Positions 47,201-59,405 of a stretch of DNA of 64,000 nt are shown in pieces. The stretch is from positions 9,415,676-9,479,675 of the forward strand of contig CM043807.1 of NCBI GenBank assembly GCA_023974075.1. The letters run 5' to 3'. The notes below the pieces were generated by a model. It saw nothing but the letters and a program-made list of their open reading frames with translations, was not told the DNA's origin and did no database searches. Position numbers and translations under genes: made by a program. Position 1 is the first letter of the stretch. Every line of letters begins with the position of its first letter. This stretch comes from Chaenocephalus aceratus. Taxonomy: Eukaryota > Chordata > Actinopteri > Perciformes > Channichthyidae.

Positions 47201-50200
47201 CCTTGGAGCTGAAATGTAATTCCAACTTCCTGTTTATACATCAAAGTCACTACATAATGTAACTTACTGTTAATCTTTGTCTTGTGGGTTGCCAGGTCTG
47301 CCCAGCTCTCTCTCTGAGCTCCACCTGGATGGAAACAAGATCTCCAAGGTGACCGCTGGCAGCCTCCAGGGCCTGAAGAACCTGGCCAAGTAATAACAAT
47401 TATGATTCTCTCTTAATATATAGCATTATTAATTCATTGTAAAAATGTGATTATTTAACTACTTTTAAACAGCTGTCACTGTGGTGCCAATGTCATTGTT
47501 CATCAACTTTTTCCTTAATTTTCAAATATTCTCCTGCTAACGTATGCTGTGTTAACATGTTGTTTGACTTTTTGTATAACATTATTACATAAAAAGTAGA
47601 TATAGATCTATTTAAAGTTAAGAGTTAAAATTTGACAACATTAGCCACCATACAGTACTTGTCAAGGACCAAGTGGTTGTAGCCGAAAAAAGTTACTGTT
47701 TAGTATTTAGCAAGAGGACTTAAATGACATACTCCCCTTTGGAAACACAACTTCTGCATTTCTTATTCTGTTTACGGTATCAGTTTTTCGTTTTCTCATC
47801 CTTTCATTCTCGGGTTTGTCATAAATGAACTTCACATGGAACAATAGTTCTCGTATAACCGTTTAAGGGATTTACTGTTAAAAACGTAAAGGTCCCATGT
47901 CATGCTTTTCCGGTTATTACCCGTCCCCTTGTGTGTTATGAAGCTTTTTCTGCATGTAAACGGTCTGCAGAGTCACAAACCCTCAAAGTACACCCTGTAG
48001 CGAGTAAAACTCTAACACAGAAAAGACCTGTCTGTGCTGCCCCAGAACGCCTCGTTGGACATTTCTCTTTTTCTTCCTGGGTACAGTGACGTGCCCATAC
48101 CCAAATGGACCCATTGGTCCAAATGGACCAATCCGTGGAGCCGTTACGTTACGTCCGCGGAGCGGTTAGGTTAAGGCCACACACACACACACACACTCAA
48201 TCTTTTCTCAGCTGCAGCTCCGCCGATTTCTTCTCCCTGAGACGGCGGGACGCGGCGAGGCTGTGAGTCGGTGGGTGAGCACACACACAAACTCCCAGCC
48301 AGGCTGCGGGTGTGTGTTCGGGCTGGGTTTCGCTGTGTCTCGCTGTCTCGCAGACAGCCACTGGGCTCATAGGGAGGGGGGGGCAGGAGCTCCAACAAGC
48401 CGTTTGGGACAGGGAGTGAATACACATACTATACAGAGATGCTGTATGAGAAACCAATGTGATTTTGGAACATTGCACAATATAAATCTATTCTAGTAGA
48501 CCTCAACAATGGAATTATGATCAGTAGAAATGGCCATGACATGGGACCTTTAAGGGCTAAACACAGTTTTTGGATAATCAAAATAACTGGTTTGCTTAGA
48601 TAAATGTAGACTCACTGTGTTTATAAGATTACTGCTCATTGTGCCAAAGATAGTATACCGTTCTTGAACAATGAGGGCTTTGATGCATGTGTGGATGTTG
48701 GAGAGGATATGAGCGGAGGATAGTTTTTATTTCCCCTCTCTCATAATAAAAAATACACTGGGAAATTAATGGGCTTAATGACAGCTGTAATTCCTTATCT
48801 TCATTTCCTCTGTTTGGGGATCATGTTGGCAGCCAGAGACATGTCATTAACCTGTTAAGCCCCAAGCCTGTTTTTCAAGTCTCAGGCTCGAAAAGGACAT
48901 TTCCAGAACAAATGACCATAACTACACTTCTAAAAGGGGAAAATTAATAATATTTGTTCTCAAAGTAATGATAAACCTTCAAGTCTTCAAGTTCCTGGTT
49001 TCTCAACTCGCCCTTTTGTTCCTTGATCTTTTACACATAGCACTTTTCCATGTCTCATCTTTCGTATTTTCTCCGCAGGCTGGGTCTGAGCTACAATGAG
49101 ATCAGCTCTGTGGAAAATGGCACTCTTGCTAACGTCCCCCACCTGCGAGAGCTGCACCTCGATAACAACGCTCTCACCACTGTTCCTGCTGGCCTGTCCG
49201 ACCACAAGTACATCCAGGTGTGTACTGCATTTTAATTACTGTACTTGTATATCTGCTATTAATCATGGTTTGAATAATAACAGCGTCACAGGAAGATTGG
49301 TATCACAACCATTTAGTTCCAGCAAATTACCTCTGCTCGAGCACTATAGTTACACGTGTCATTATATTACAGTATAAAAACAGTCAGCTCATTTTCTCCC
49401 CTCTCAACTATACTGGAAGAGTTTACTTTGTTGCTTTTTTGCATTTGATTTGTTTAGGTTCACACTGCCCGATTACAAGTCAACTAAGGCTTTCATAACC
49501 AAAGCCACATGGATTCATTTAGTTTGTCTTTTGGATAAATTGTTGATAGCCAATCATACTACATTGTTACAGATTTTGACAGTAGGGGGGAGTGTAAACA
49601 GACTTGGTTCAATGCCCTTTAGTATGGCCATCCCATAAAACCTTTTAAAGGGACATTTCATGTTGTTGGCTCGGAAAATATATTCACTACTGCTGAACTA
49701 AAACTGCACACCTGTCACACATCTTTTGTGGTTATTTTCTGAGGTTTTAATTGCATTGTTCTCAGCAGTCATAACTAACCAAACTATGGTCAAAAACAAT
49801 AGTTTGGAGAAATACAGTAGGGCCTAACAAAGTTGTGCTGAACTGGATTCCCCCCCTTACAAATTGGGACAATGAAGTAGTCATATCAGGTAATACTAAA
49901 AGACAAAGGGTGTATATATGAATGTCTGAATATTTGAAACTCGAAACCAGCATTTTTTTAAAGTAGGATGTTAAACCAAACTATAATATCACATTGTAAT
50001 ATTAGGACAGGCCAATAGACTAAGCGTTGTTAGACATGGAACTATTTTTCAAGTTTTTGTGATCTTCTGCATACATTAAACAATTTCTGTTGTTTAAGAT
50101 GGCGATTTTACTTTGCTATAACTTTTTTCAATTGTAAAGTTGTCTGTTTTTGGACTTCTGACGCCTTTGGAATCTGTAATTAGCATTATATTGTCAGCCC

Positions 50201-50690
50201 CAGCCAGCCAGCATGATTAAGGCTACTGTGCTGCAAACACAATGCACAGCTGCTTGGTTGTTTTTAGCCATGTTTATATATGTTTTTTATGTGCTTCTGT
50301 TTTTAAAAACATGTAGGCTTGCTTGTTCTCAATGTGAAGCAGCATCAATCTTAGTCATTGTGAAGTTTTCCCACAGTTTTAAGTTAAACATTATAGAGCT
50401 ATATTATTCAGTGGTGACATGTGATTATCTTCTTAATGCACTTCCTCTTCAGTGACCAAAGGATGTCATTATTTAAATCCCTTCTCTAGGTGGTCTATCT
50501 CCATACCAACAAGATTTCAGCTGTGGGAACAGAAGACTTCTGTCCTCCTGGCCTCAACCACAAGAAGGCCATGTACTCTGGCATCAGCCTGTTCGGCAAC
50601 CCCGTTCCTTACTGGGAAGTCCAGCCCATCACCTTCCGCTGCGTCTTCGACCGCTCCGCCATCCAGCTCGGCAACTACAGGAAGAAGTAG
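40996..50690 (+). CDS. dcn: Decorin, secreted class I small leucine-rich proteoglycan (7 coding exons)
   Basis: The exons at 40996-41224, 44480-44592, 45670-45883, 46844-46957, 47296-47389, 49079-49217 and 50490-50690 join in frame to 1104 bases (367 residues plus stop); human decorin has 359. Every junction is GT/AG. Order of features: signal peptide (about residues 1-16), a Ser-Gly in an acidic context (S35-G36) for the glycosaminoglycan chain, the class I cysteine cluster C60-X3-C64-X-C66-X6-C73, twelve or so leucine-rich repeats, and the ear repeat between C319 and C352. SYIRIADT at 209-216 matches the type I collagen-binding motif of mammalian decorin. The end [10 protein letters not shown] matches decorin rather than biglycan or asporin. 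It acts in the extracellular matrix, controlling collagen fibril assembly and growth factor availability. The mammalian sequon right after the collagen motif is lost (E217). Confidence 0.96.
41225..44479 (+). other. dcn: dcn intron 2
   Basis: A 3.3-kb intron containing the interstitial telomeric array at 43250-43324 and no other definable element. Confidence 0.85.
43250..43324. repeat. Interstitial telomeric repeat, (TTAGGG)n
   Basis: About ten perfect TTAGGG units preceded by two GGGCTA variants, inside dcn intron 2. Confidence 0.95.
44480..44592 (+). CDS. dcn: dcn exon 3
   Basis: 113 bases, the same length I recall for the mammalian exon. It encodes residues 77-114 ([10 protein letters not shown]...KNLKGLH), the first leucine-rich repeat. 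Acceptor CAG at 44477-44479, donor GTAAGA at 44593, ending in phase 0. Confidence 0.95.
45670..45883 (+). CDS. dcn: dcn exon 4
   Basis: Encodes [10 protein letters not shown] to VIVM plus the first base of Glu186. It contains a sequon at N122 (NIS) where human decorin has NKIS. Acceptor AAAG at 45666-45669, donor GTATGA at 45884. Confidence 0.95.
46844..46957 (+). CDS. dcn: dcn exon 5
   Basis: 114 bases encoding [11 protein letters not shown] to TEIPK, including the collagen-binding SYIRIADT. Acceptor TTTTAG at 46838-46843, donor GTAAAG at 46958. Confidence 0.95.
47181..47206. repeat. Short CCCTAA telomere-like run in dcn intron 5
   Basis: About three CCCTAA units, opposite in sense to the array in intron 2. 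Confidence 0.8.
47296..47389 (+). CDS. dcn: dcn exon 6
   Basis: 94 bases encoding [17 protein letters not shown] to LKNLAK; the Lys codon is split 2+1 with exon 7. Acceptor CCAG at 47292-47295, donor GTAATA at 47390. Confidence 0.95.
47887..48552. mobile_element. MITE with AAGGTCCCATGTCATG inverted ends in dcn intron 6
   Basis: The left end is AAGGTCCCATGTCATG at 47889, and the right end its reverse complement with one mismatch finishing at 48550. TA lies outside both ends, possibly a TA target duplication. The interior is GC-rich with a short CA run and no transposase. Confidence 0.75.
48851..48976. mobile_element. Fragment of the TTAA-flanked transposon family in dcn intron 6
   Basis: Starts right after TTAA (48847-48850) with CCTGTTAAGCCCCAAGCCTG and stays homologous to the copies at 27924 and 31500 (reverse) for about 125 bases, up to AGTAATGATAAAC. 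The other end is missing. Confidence 0.7.
49079..49217 (+). CDS. dcn: dcn exon 7
   Basis: 139 bases encoding [15 protein letters not shown] to HKYIQ. The sequon at N268 (NGT) corresponds to a glycosylated Asn of mammalian decorin. Acceptor CGCAG at 49074-49078, donor GTGTGT at 49218. Confidence 0.95.
49218..50489 (+). other. dcn: dcn intron 7
   Basis: 1.27 kb with no definable repeat apart from a TTTTAAAGGGACATTTCATG motif near 49646, which resembles the MITE ends at 47889. Ends in TCTCTAG. Confidence 0.8.
50490..50690 (+). CDS. dcn: dcn exon 8, terminal coding exon
   Basis: Encodes [10 protein letters not shown] to the stop TAG at 50688-50690, with the C-terminal ear repeat cysteines C319 and C352. 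The third mammalian sequon (NNIS type) is absent here (TNKIS). Confidence 0.95.
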   Translation: MVYLHTNKISAVGTEDFCPPGLNHKKAMYSGISLFGNPVPYWEVQPITFRCVFDRSAIQLGNYRKK

Positions 50691-51870
50691 AGCGTCCCGC
50701 GCGCCTCCGCAAGGAAGTGTGTGTTTGTAAATGATTGTGTGAAAGTTTTCTAAGTATGCATGTTTGACTAGAGCCCCACAACACTGACCCCCGGCAACAC
50801 TGCCTCCCCAACAATTGACAATGCCATTATTCACAAAACTTTAGTGGACTTAAACACAACATATCATTTTTATTGTAGCTTAACGGTTGGTGCAACAGTA
50901 CACGGTTTACACAGCAAATACCAGCATACTACGGTGATGCTCTCACACACAGCACATCATTCATAGAAATAGCTAGGCAAGCACTAACATTGCAAATATG
51001 TTCTTGCATACATGTTATTTTCATTTAACGGATACATTGAAATACAGATGTGATTTTTAACCAAATGGAAAATGTTTAAAAACTTACTTTAAGTCAGCTT
51101 TCTTGACCTTGAGCCATTGTATGCATTTTAAGAAACCTGGCCTGTAGAGCAGGCAGCAAGGGGTTAACTTGTGTTTTAAAATACCTTTAACAACTGGTAT
51201 ACTAGAATGTTCTAGATATTACCTGTGTACTAGGAATAGCATTCAGAGTGTATTATTACCTTGAAAGAACTTTGAGTTTCTATTTGTATTGTTCTCAATT
51301 CAAGGGATAAAATCAACCGTGTCTTCTATCACATTGTGATTTCTTGTGCTGATTTAGTTTTGGGTGTTTTTACATTTTTTCTTCATCACACCTCCTATCT
51401 TGTTACTCCTCCTAGTGGATGTTGTTCCATACAAAAAACAAGGTGAAAATAGCTTATAAAAATGTAGAATAAACCATATATGTTTTAAACAGAAGCCATT
51501 CCCAAAGATTTATATGCATGCTCTTGTTTTTTTTCTTGCAACTTGAACCTGATGCTTTGTGGAATCCCTTGTTGATGCTTGTCTGTATCTCACGCTAGTT
51601 TCCCTGTCATTTAATTGTTCCTTTTCAAAAATAATTGGATGGTGTAGGTGGACCGGCATGCCCGCTGCAAATATGTTGGTGTGAATGTTGTATGTATAGT
51701 CGCTGTATATAAATGCTGTATTAAAAACCTCTCGTTTTACTTAAAAGGCACAAGCACTTACCATAGCTCAGACTTAATATATCAGCAACAACGGTGTTCC
51801 TCTTTCTTTCCGGAGCAGGGGCTCCAGCTAAGGTGTCCTGAACAAAATAAAAATACTAATGGAAAAAGTA
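50691..51870 (+). other. dcn: dcn 3' UTR
   Basis: AT-rich non-coding sequence after the stop. AATAAA occurs at 51468-51473 and 51846-51851, so alternative polyadenylation giving about 0.8-kb and 1.2-kb UTRs is possible. Confidence 0.55.
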
Positions 51871-52366
51871 GCCGTTTTTGATGGATGTAATGATCACATT
51901 TAATTGTGGATGATGTGAATGATGATTTTTGCACCTGGTCACTGGATGGTGCCACAGTAGCTCCAGCGCTCAAAGAAAGATGGCTGCGGCTTCCTGGCAA
52001 ACGAGGTCAAGAGGAGGCACAGGTAAAATGTACTGAGGAACAGGTGAGACATCTTGACGATAAAGAACAAACATATTCATTAGGTGAAGGTGCAGACATA
52101 TAACTATGATAAAAAGCTTTTCAAGTTGAAATGTCCAATAAGGTCGCCATGTTTGACCAATCAAAAATATTCAAATGTTTAGAAAATGTGTTTTTTTATT
52201 GCCGAAATATGGTTTGTAACAATTAGGCACCATGAACACTTTTAACAACCAATTATCAATCATTTATACTTATATCAAACACTATGTCTTTTAACTAAAG
52301 CACTAGTTATTCTGTTAACAATTCATCACAATTAAAGGTATTACAAGATTGAGACTGTACTATAGG
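51871..52366. other. Sequence downstream of dcn, nothing recognised
   Basis: No gene or definable repeat. Confidence 0.35.
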
Positions 52367-53475
52367 TCTGATTCCAGGGCCGGACTGGGACAATAAGTCA
52401 GGCCGGGAAGTATACATCCAGCCAGGCCACTACCAGTTTTCTTTTGTGCCATTTTCCTGGATTTATTTGTCAATATTTACAGCGTTGCTGCCCATAGTGA
52501 TAGCCCTAAACTTTAAATCTACTACCCCAAAATAAACATATGGACATGGGTTACTATTTAAAAAAAATGTGCAAATCTATTTAGGAACCTATCCATGTGA
52601 ACATATTTTAAATGGAGGTGGATCCACTAGGGGGGTCCGGGTGGTAAGATTTTTTTTTTTAAATGTTGGACTTAAATGCATCAATCTGGTGCACTTTGAG
52701 GGGGAAATAAAGAGACTACACCCACATGAAACATAACTCTATACATTTAAATAATCATAAAATCATAAGAACATGGCCATAACCAATAACATACCATATC
52801 CAATAGGAAAAAACATTGAAACTTGTTTATTTATTTGTTTTTGGTTCATTTATAGTTGTGAGTGTGTCTGGGCTCCTGAATCAGCCTCACCCGTCTCCCC
52901 CCTCTCCCCCCTGCTCCTCTTTGAGGCAGCAGCAAAGACTAGTTTTAGCTCTCAACAAGTCTTTAACGTTTATCTTACCTTTTTTCACTTAGTTAACTTT
53001 TTTTTTATTATTCATGCGTATTTTACTAATCACTCCCCCTTCAAAAGGAAATATGTGTTAAACTTTACATAAATGGTGACCAAACCGTTTGAGACCCACA
53101 GAGAACTTAGACTAAGTTAACTATCCAAACACTCAGAGTCCTTTACCTCACCTGAGCTGTAGTTATCAGTCTCTCAGTCTGACAGGAGAGGACTCTCCTC
53201 CACCTTGTTGACAGCTTATTATATCCGTTAGCGCAGATAGCTAGCACCAGATGCTAACAACAACAATACACGTAACCAGTGCGCGCTTTCTCTCTCGCTC
53301 GCTCGTGCCACACATACACTCCCGAGCTTGAATGACACGAGACCTGCACATTTGCGCAGCGTTGCGTTCACAATACATACATAAAAAAAAAATTCCTCAG
53401 GCCAGCCACTTAACAAGCCAGGCCATCGGGAAACCTCCCGGTCCTCCCGATGGCCAGTCCGGGCCTGTCTGATTC
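52367..53475. mobile_element. Non-autonomous hAT (52375-53467) with perfect 8-bp duplication
   Basis: TCTGATTC at 52367-52374 is repeated at 53468-53475. The ends are CAGGGCCGGACTGG and the reverse complement of CAGGCCCGGACTGG. The 1093-bp interior has no transposase frame. A fragment of the same family lies at 22690-22815. Confidence 0.92.
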
Positions 53476-53685
53476 TACATTCTATGTACGTACAAGGGGG
53501 CCATTGCTCAATTTTATGTGCTCATTTTATCAATTTAACTGAGACTTAACTACCTTTGCATTAATTAAATCAGCATTAAACAATACATTAATTAAATATG
53601 TGTAAATTACACTGAAAAGAAACCTTTTTCATAAAATATGAAATGATATAACAAATGGTTAACAACATACAGTACTTATTCCAAG

Positions 53686-53822
53686 TGCATCCTCCCATTT
53701 ATTTTCTGAATTCCCTTATCCTGTGTAGGGCTCAGGGGGGTGGAGCCATTCCCAGCATGCATTGGCCAAGAGTCAAGGTACATCACAGGATGTACTGTAC
53801 ACATTTATAGGACACATATGGA
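53686..53822. repeat. Fragment of a dispersed fish repeat
   Basis: Contains CCTTATCCTGTGTAGGGCTC, GGGGTGGAGCC and TTCCCAGCATGCATTGG, in the order I recall from a common fish repeat with GGGGCTGGAGCCTATCCCAGC. The ends are not defined. Confidence 0.45.
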
Positions 53823-56237
<2,415 letters not shown>

Positions 56238-57039
56238 GTGTTTCTCCATCCATCCATCCATCTTCTCCCGCTTATCTGTGGTCGTGTCGCGGGGGTAGCA
56301 GTTCCAGCAGAGAGCCCCAAACTTTCTTTTCCCTGGCGACATCAACCAGCTCTGACTGGGGGATCCCAAGGCGCTCCCAGGCCAGCGAAGAGATATAATC
56401 CCTCCATCTGGTCCTAGGTCTACCCCTTGGTCTCTTCCCAGCTGGACGTGCCTGGAACACCTCCCTAGGGAGGCGCCCAGGTGGCATCCTAACTAGGTGC
56501 CCGAACCACCTCAACTGGCTCCTTTCGACGCGAAGGAGGAGCGGCTCAACTCCGAGTCCCTCCCGGATGACCGAACTTCTCACCTTATCCCTAAGGGAGA
56601 CACCAGCCACCCTGCGGAGAAAACCCATCTCGGCCGTTTGTATCCGCGATCTCGTTCTTTCGGTCACGACCCATCCTTCATGACCATAGGTGAGGGTAGG
56701 AACGAAAATGGCCCGGTAGACAGAGAGCTTTGTCTTCTGGCTCAGCTCTCTTTTCATCACAACGGTGCGGTAAAGCGACTGGAGATTGGATGGCCCTAAG
56801 TAGAGACCCCCTCACCCCATACTCCCGCAGCACCTCCCACAGTAGCTCCCTGGGAACTCGGTCATACACCTTCTCCAAGTCTACAAAACACATATAGACC
56901 GGATAAGCGTACTCCCAGGCCCCCTCCAGGATCCTTGCGAGAGTAAAAAGCTGATCCGTCGTTCCACGACCAGGACGGAATCCACATTGTTCCTCCTCAA
57001 TCTGAGGTTCGAAAATCGGCCTGACCCTCCGTGTTTCTC
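56238..57039 (-). mobile_element. Rex3/RTE-like LINE copy (56247-57030) with 9-bp duplication and internal deletion
   Basis: GTGTTTCTC at 56238-56246 is repeated at 57031-57039. The insert begins with the (CATC)n tail on the + strand, so the element lies in - orientation. The 3' coding region matches the copy at 30276-30975. Confidence 0.88.
56272..57030 (-). pseudogene. Rex3-like ORF2 remnant missing the RT core
   Basis: Reading on the - strand, the first part encodes CFVDLEKVYDRVPRELLWEV, the catalytic motif A region of RTE-type RT, continuing to LLRAIQS. It then jumps directly to the C-terminal part (KRELSQKTKLSVYRAIFVPT to LLELLPPR). The stretch with the GLRQGCPLS block and the ADD catalytic pair is absent, and the frame changes at the join (near 56790). 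The CAGTCGCTTTACC sequence at the join is the C-terminal side's own sequence, and the upstream side would also read Gln-Ser-Leu there, suggesting deletion between short similarities. Confidence 0.75.
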
Positions 57040-57793
57040 TTTATGTTTTATCTATGTTATATAGGCTACTATATATATTCTTAGTTGATTTACTAGTTCT
57101 GCTAATCAGCCGTGCAGGAACGTGCATGTTTTTAACTTTAAAATCACCAAATGGTAATGTTTTGTTCAAATAAACTGATTATTCTAACAACTGATTATAA
57201 AACTAATGCAAACATAGACATGAGATAGAGTTTAACATTATTGCAACCAGTTAGCCTAAATACTAATGCATGCATTGAATGTTTTCCTCACACAATGTTT
57301 ACTAATGGTTTCTTGATTGCAGACAGAGAAAGACAAAAGCAGCTTTTCAAATCTAACCAGCAACCGTCAAAATGACAATTAGCTATTATCGTGCTAGCTG
57401 GTGTTAGCAAGCTAGTAATTAAGCTAACGTTAGCTCTGTAAGGTGGTTGGAATTGCTGCCTCTGACTGGCTCCTATGTTGACTATGTGACTCATATTGAA
57501 CAAGAACACGGATAACTGTAATAGCGTGCAGGAACACACTTTTTTTTTTAAACACAGCATTGTCATTGTGTAGAGCTAGTTAATCTTAAAGTGGTATGAA
57601 CGTTAGAGTAAAAATGGCACATTAGACTGTGGCTGAAGTCCTAGCAAACATAACCCTCTTTGGCTTCTTTACATGATTTCAAACTGTTTATTTTCACTTT
57701 AAACATCACAAGAGAGATAGTTTTAACGATGAGGACTATTCATATGTTATTAGCAAACATGAAGCTGTCTTGGTTGATGTTTTTTTAGTATTA
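57040..57793. other. Intergenic sequence, nothing firm
   Basis: GCTAGCTGG, AGCTAACGTTAGC and similar motifs at 57390-57436 resemble common fish dispersed repeats. No gene. Confidence 0.3.
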
Positions 57794-57794
57794 A

Positions 57795-57948
57795 AGGTCA
57801 CCTATTATGCAAAATGCTCTTTTTGACGTCTTTTATGCATAAATATGTGTCCCCGGCAGTGGCGAGCCGCCAGGGCCCTCTAGGCCCTCTCTGGCGGACT
57901 AAGATATTCTACTAAATACATAATATTTAAAAACATTAAACGTATTTT

Positions 57949-57994
<46 letters not shown>

Positions 57995-59405
57995 AACATA
58001 TTTTTAGTAATATTTTTCATTAGTTTTACCAAAATAACTTGATTTAATTGTATTTAGAATAACATTTTCAAAGAAATAAATCCTTCGAATCTGTCTATTC
58101 AGTCTCTGTTTGAATGTGAAGGGTTAAATGAAAGAAGCTTGTCTCTGCGAGGTGAAGATAGGAGCTGATTGGTGGTTCTGCTGTAAATTCACAGAGGGCC
58201 CCATATAGTAACTGAACGAGAGAGTAATGTCAAATGACAGTACAATTGACCAATCATATCTTCCCTCTAAATGGGTGGGTTTTATTATCGCGGACTTTAT
58301 GACAAGTTCCGCCCGCTGTGAAGCTTTTCTTGTTTCCATAGCAACAACAACTTCCTGTCAACAGCATAAACTCGCCTTCAAAATAAAAGCATGCCAAATT
58401 ACACTTAAGACATACAACTGCAACGAAAGTAACAAACACAATGCAATATCCTTTTCCATTTCAAAGAACACGAATTGGGTTATTTACAGGTGTTGTTTTG
58501 TGTGGTAGAAGGTTGCTTCCATTGATGCGTTTTGCACCCCGAGCCGTTGTTTTGATATTCCGCTGAAGTATACGCTGTGACGTAATAACTCTTTTTTTCT
58601 TTCTTTTTTTTTTTCGAGGGAAGGAGTGGGTGTCAGAGGGCCTAGGTATAAAAGTCAAGGCTCACCACTGGTCCCCGGTGTGTAAGGAGACTCACAAAGT
58701 GTCAGAAAATACAACCCTCTCTCTTTTCCTCTGTACCCACATCTCTAAAAACAGGGTTACAATGGAGCTGATCCAGATTTGCTGCAGTCATGACGTCATT
58801 ACTAAAATGTGGGCTGGCTTAACGTTGAACTCCTGGCAACGTTCCGCCCACCGTCCAACCTTTCGTCCCCATGTACAGTCGGCTAGCTGAATCCCCTCCT
58901 GCAGCTGTGTGTCTGTGTATTCAGCAGGATATCTACGGGAGGGACTTAAAGTGGAGTAAAGTTGTTATATATATAATACATACAATGGCACTGTTCTAGT
59001 GGTAAACACTGAATAAAGAACATGTCAAGCTATGTGCTGTATCAGAAACAATGCGCAACGTGTTTTGGAAGTAATATGACCTTTGTTTACATTGGTAAGC
59101 ATCGCTAACACTCAGAGCTAACGCTGTACTGGAGAGAATATGTGTAAAGAAGCTGGATGCAAAAAAGGTACTCACCTTGTGGTAAACTTGCGAGAGAGAA
59201 AGATTTTGAGCTCCATACTGTTTCAGAAATAATGCTTGATGTGGTTTGGAACATAATATGGTGTTTAATCACGGCAGCGTTTAGCTGAGTTTCTGCTGGT
59301 AGGCAGCCTTCTCTTCACAGAGCTCACCATTTGCATGCAGAGGCTCAAAAGGGGCATGGCCAGCAGCAGCTCGGGTTACATTTAACGCTATGGACCCAGA
59401 ATCAG
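57795..59405. mobile_element. AAAGGTCACC-type MITE, split by a hAT
   Basis: The left end is TTAAAGGTCACCTATTATGC. The host sequence resumes after 58678 with blocks shared with the copy at 61339, such as GAGCTGATC followed by ATGACGTCATTAC (against ATGATGTCATAAC). The right end is not clear and the boundary is approximate. Confidence 0.55.
57849..58678. mobile_element. Nested non-autonomous hAT (57857-58670) with perfect 8-bp duplication
   Basis: GTCCCCGG at 57849-57856 is repeated at 58671-58678. The ends are CAGTGGCGAGCC and the reverse complement of CAGTGGTGAGCC. The interior includes an (AT)n run at about 57953-57988 and no transposase. Confidence 0.92.

Noticed and set aside
48171..48496. 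Short GC-rich frames on both strands in dcn intron 6
   Set aside because: They lie entirely within a MITE and show no coding features.
40996..50690. Biglycan or asporin instead of decorin
   Set aside because: [27 protein letters not shown] and the AIQLGNY end match decorin; there is no poly-Asp tract of asporin and no AIQFGNYKK end of biglycan.
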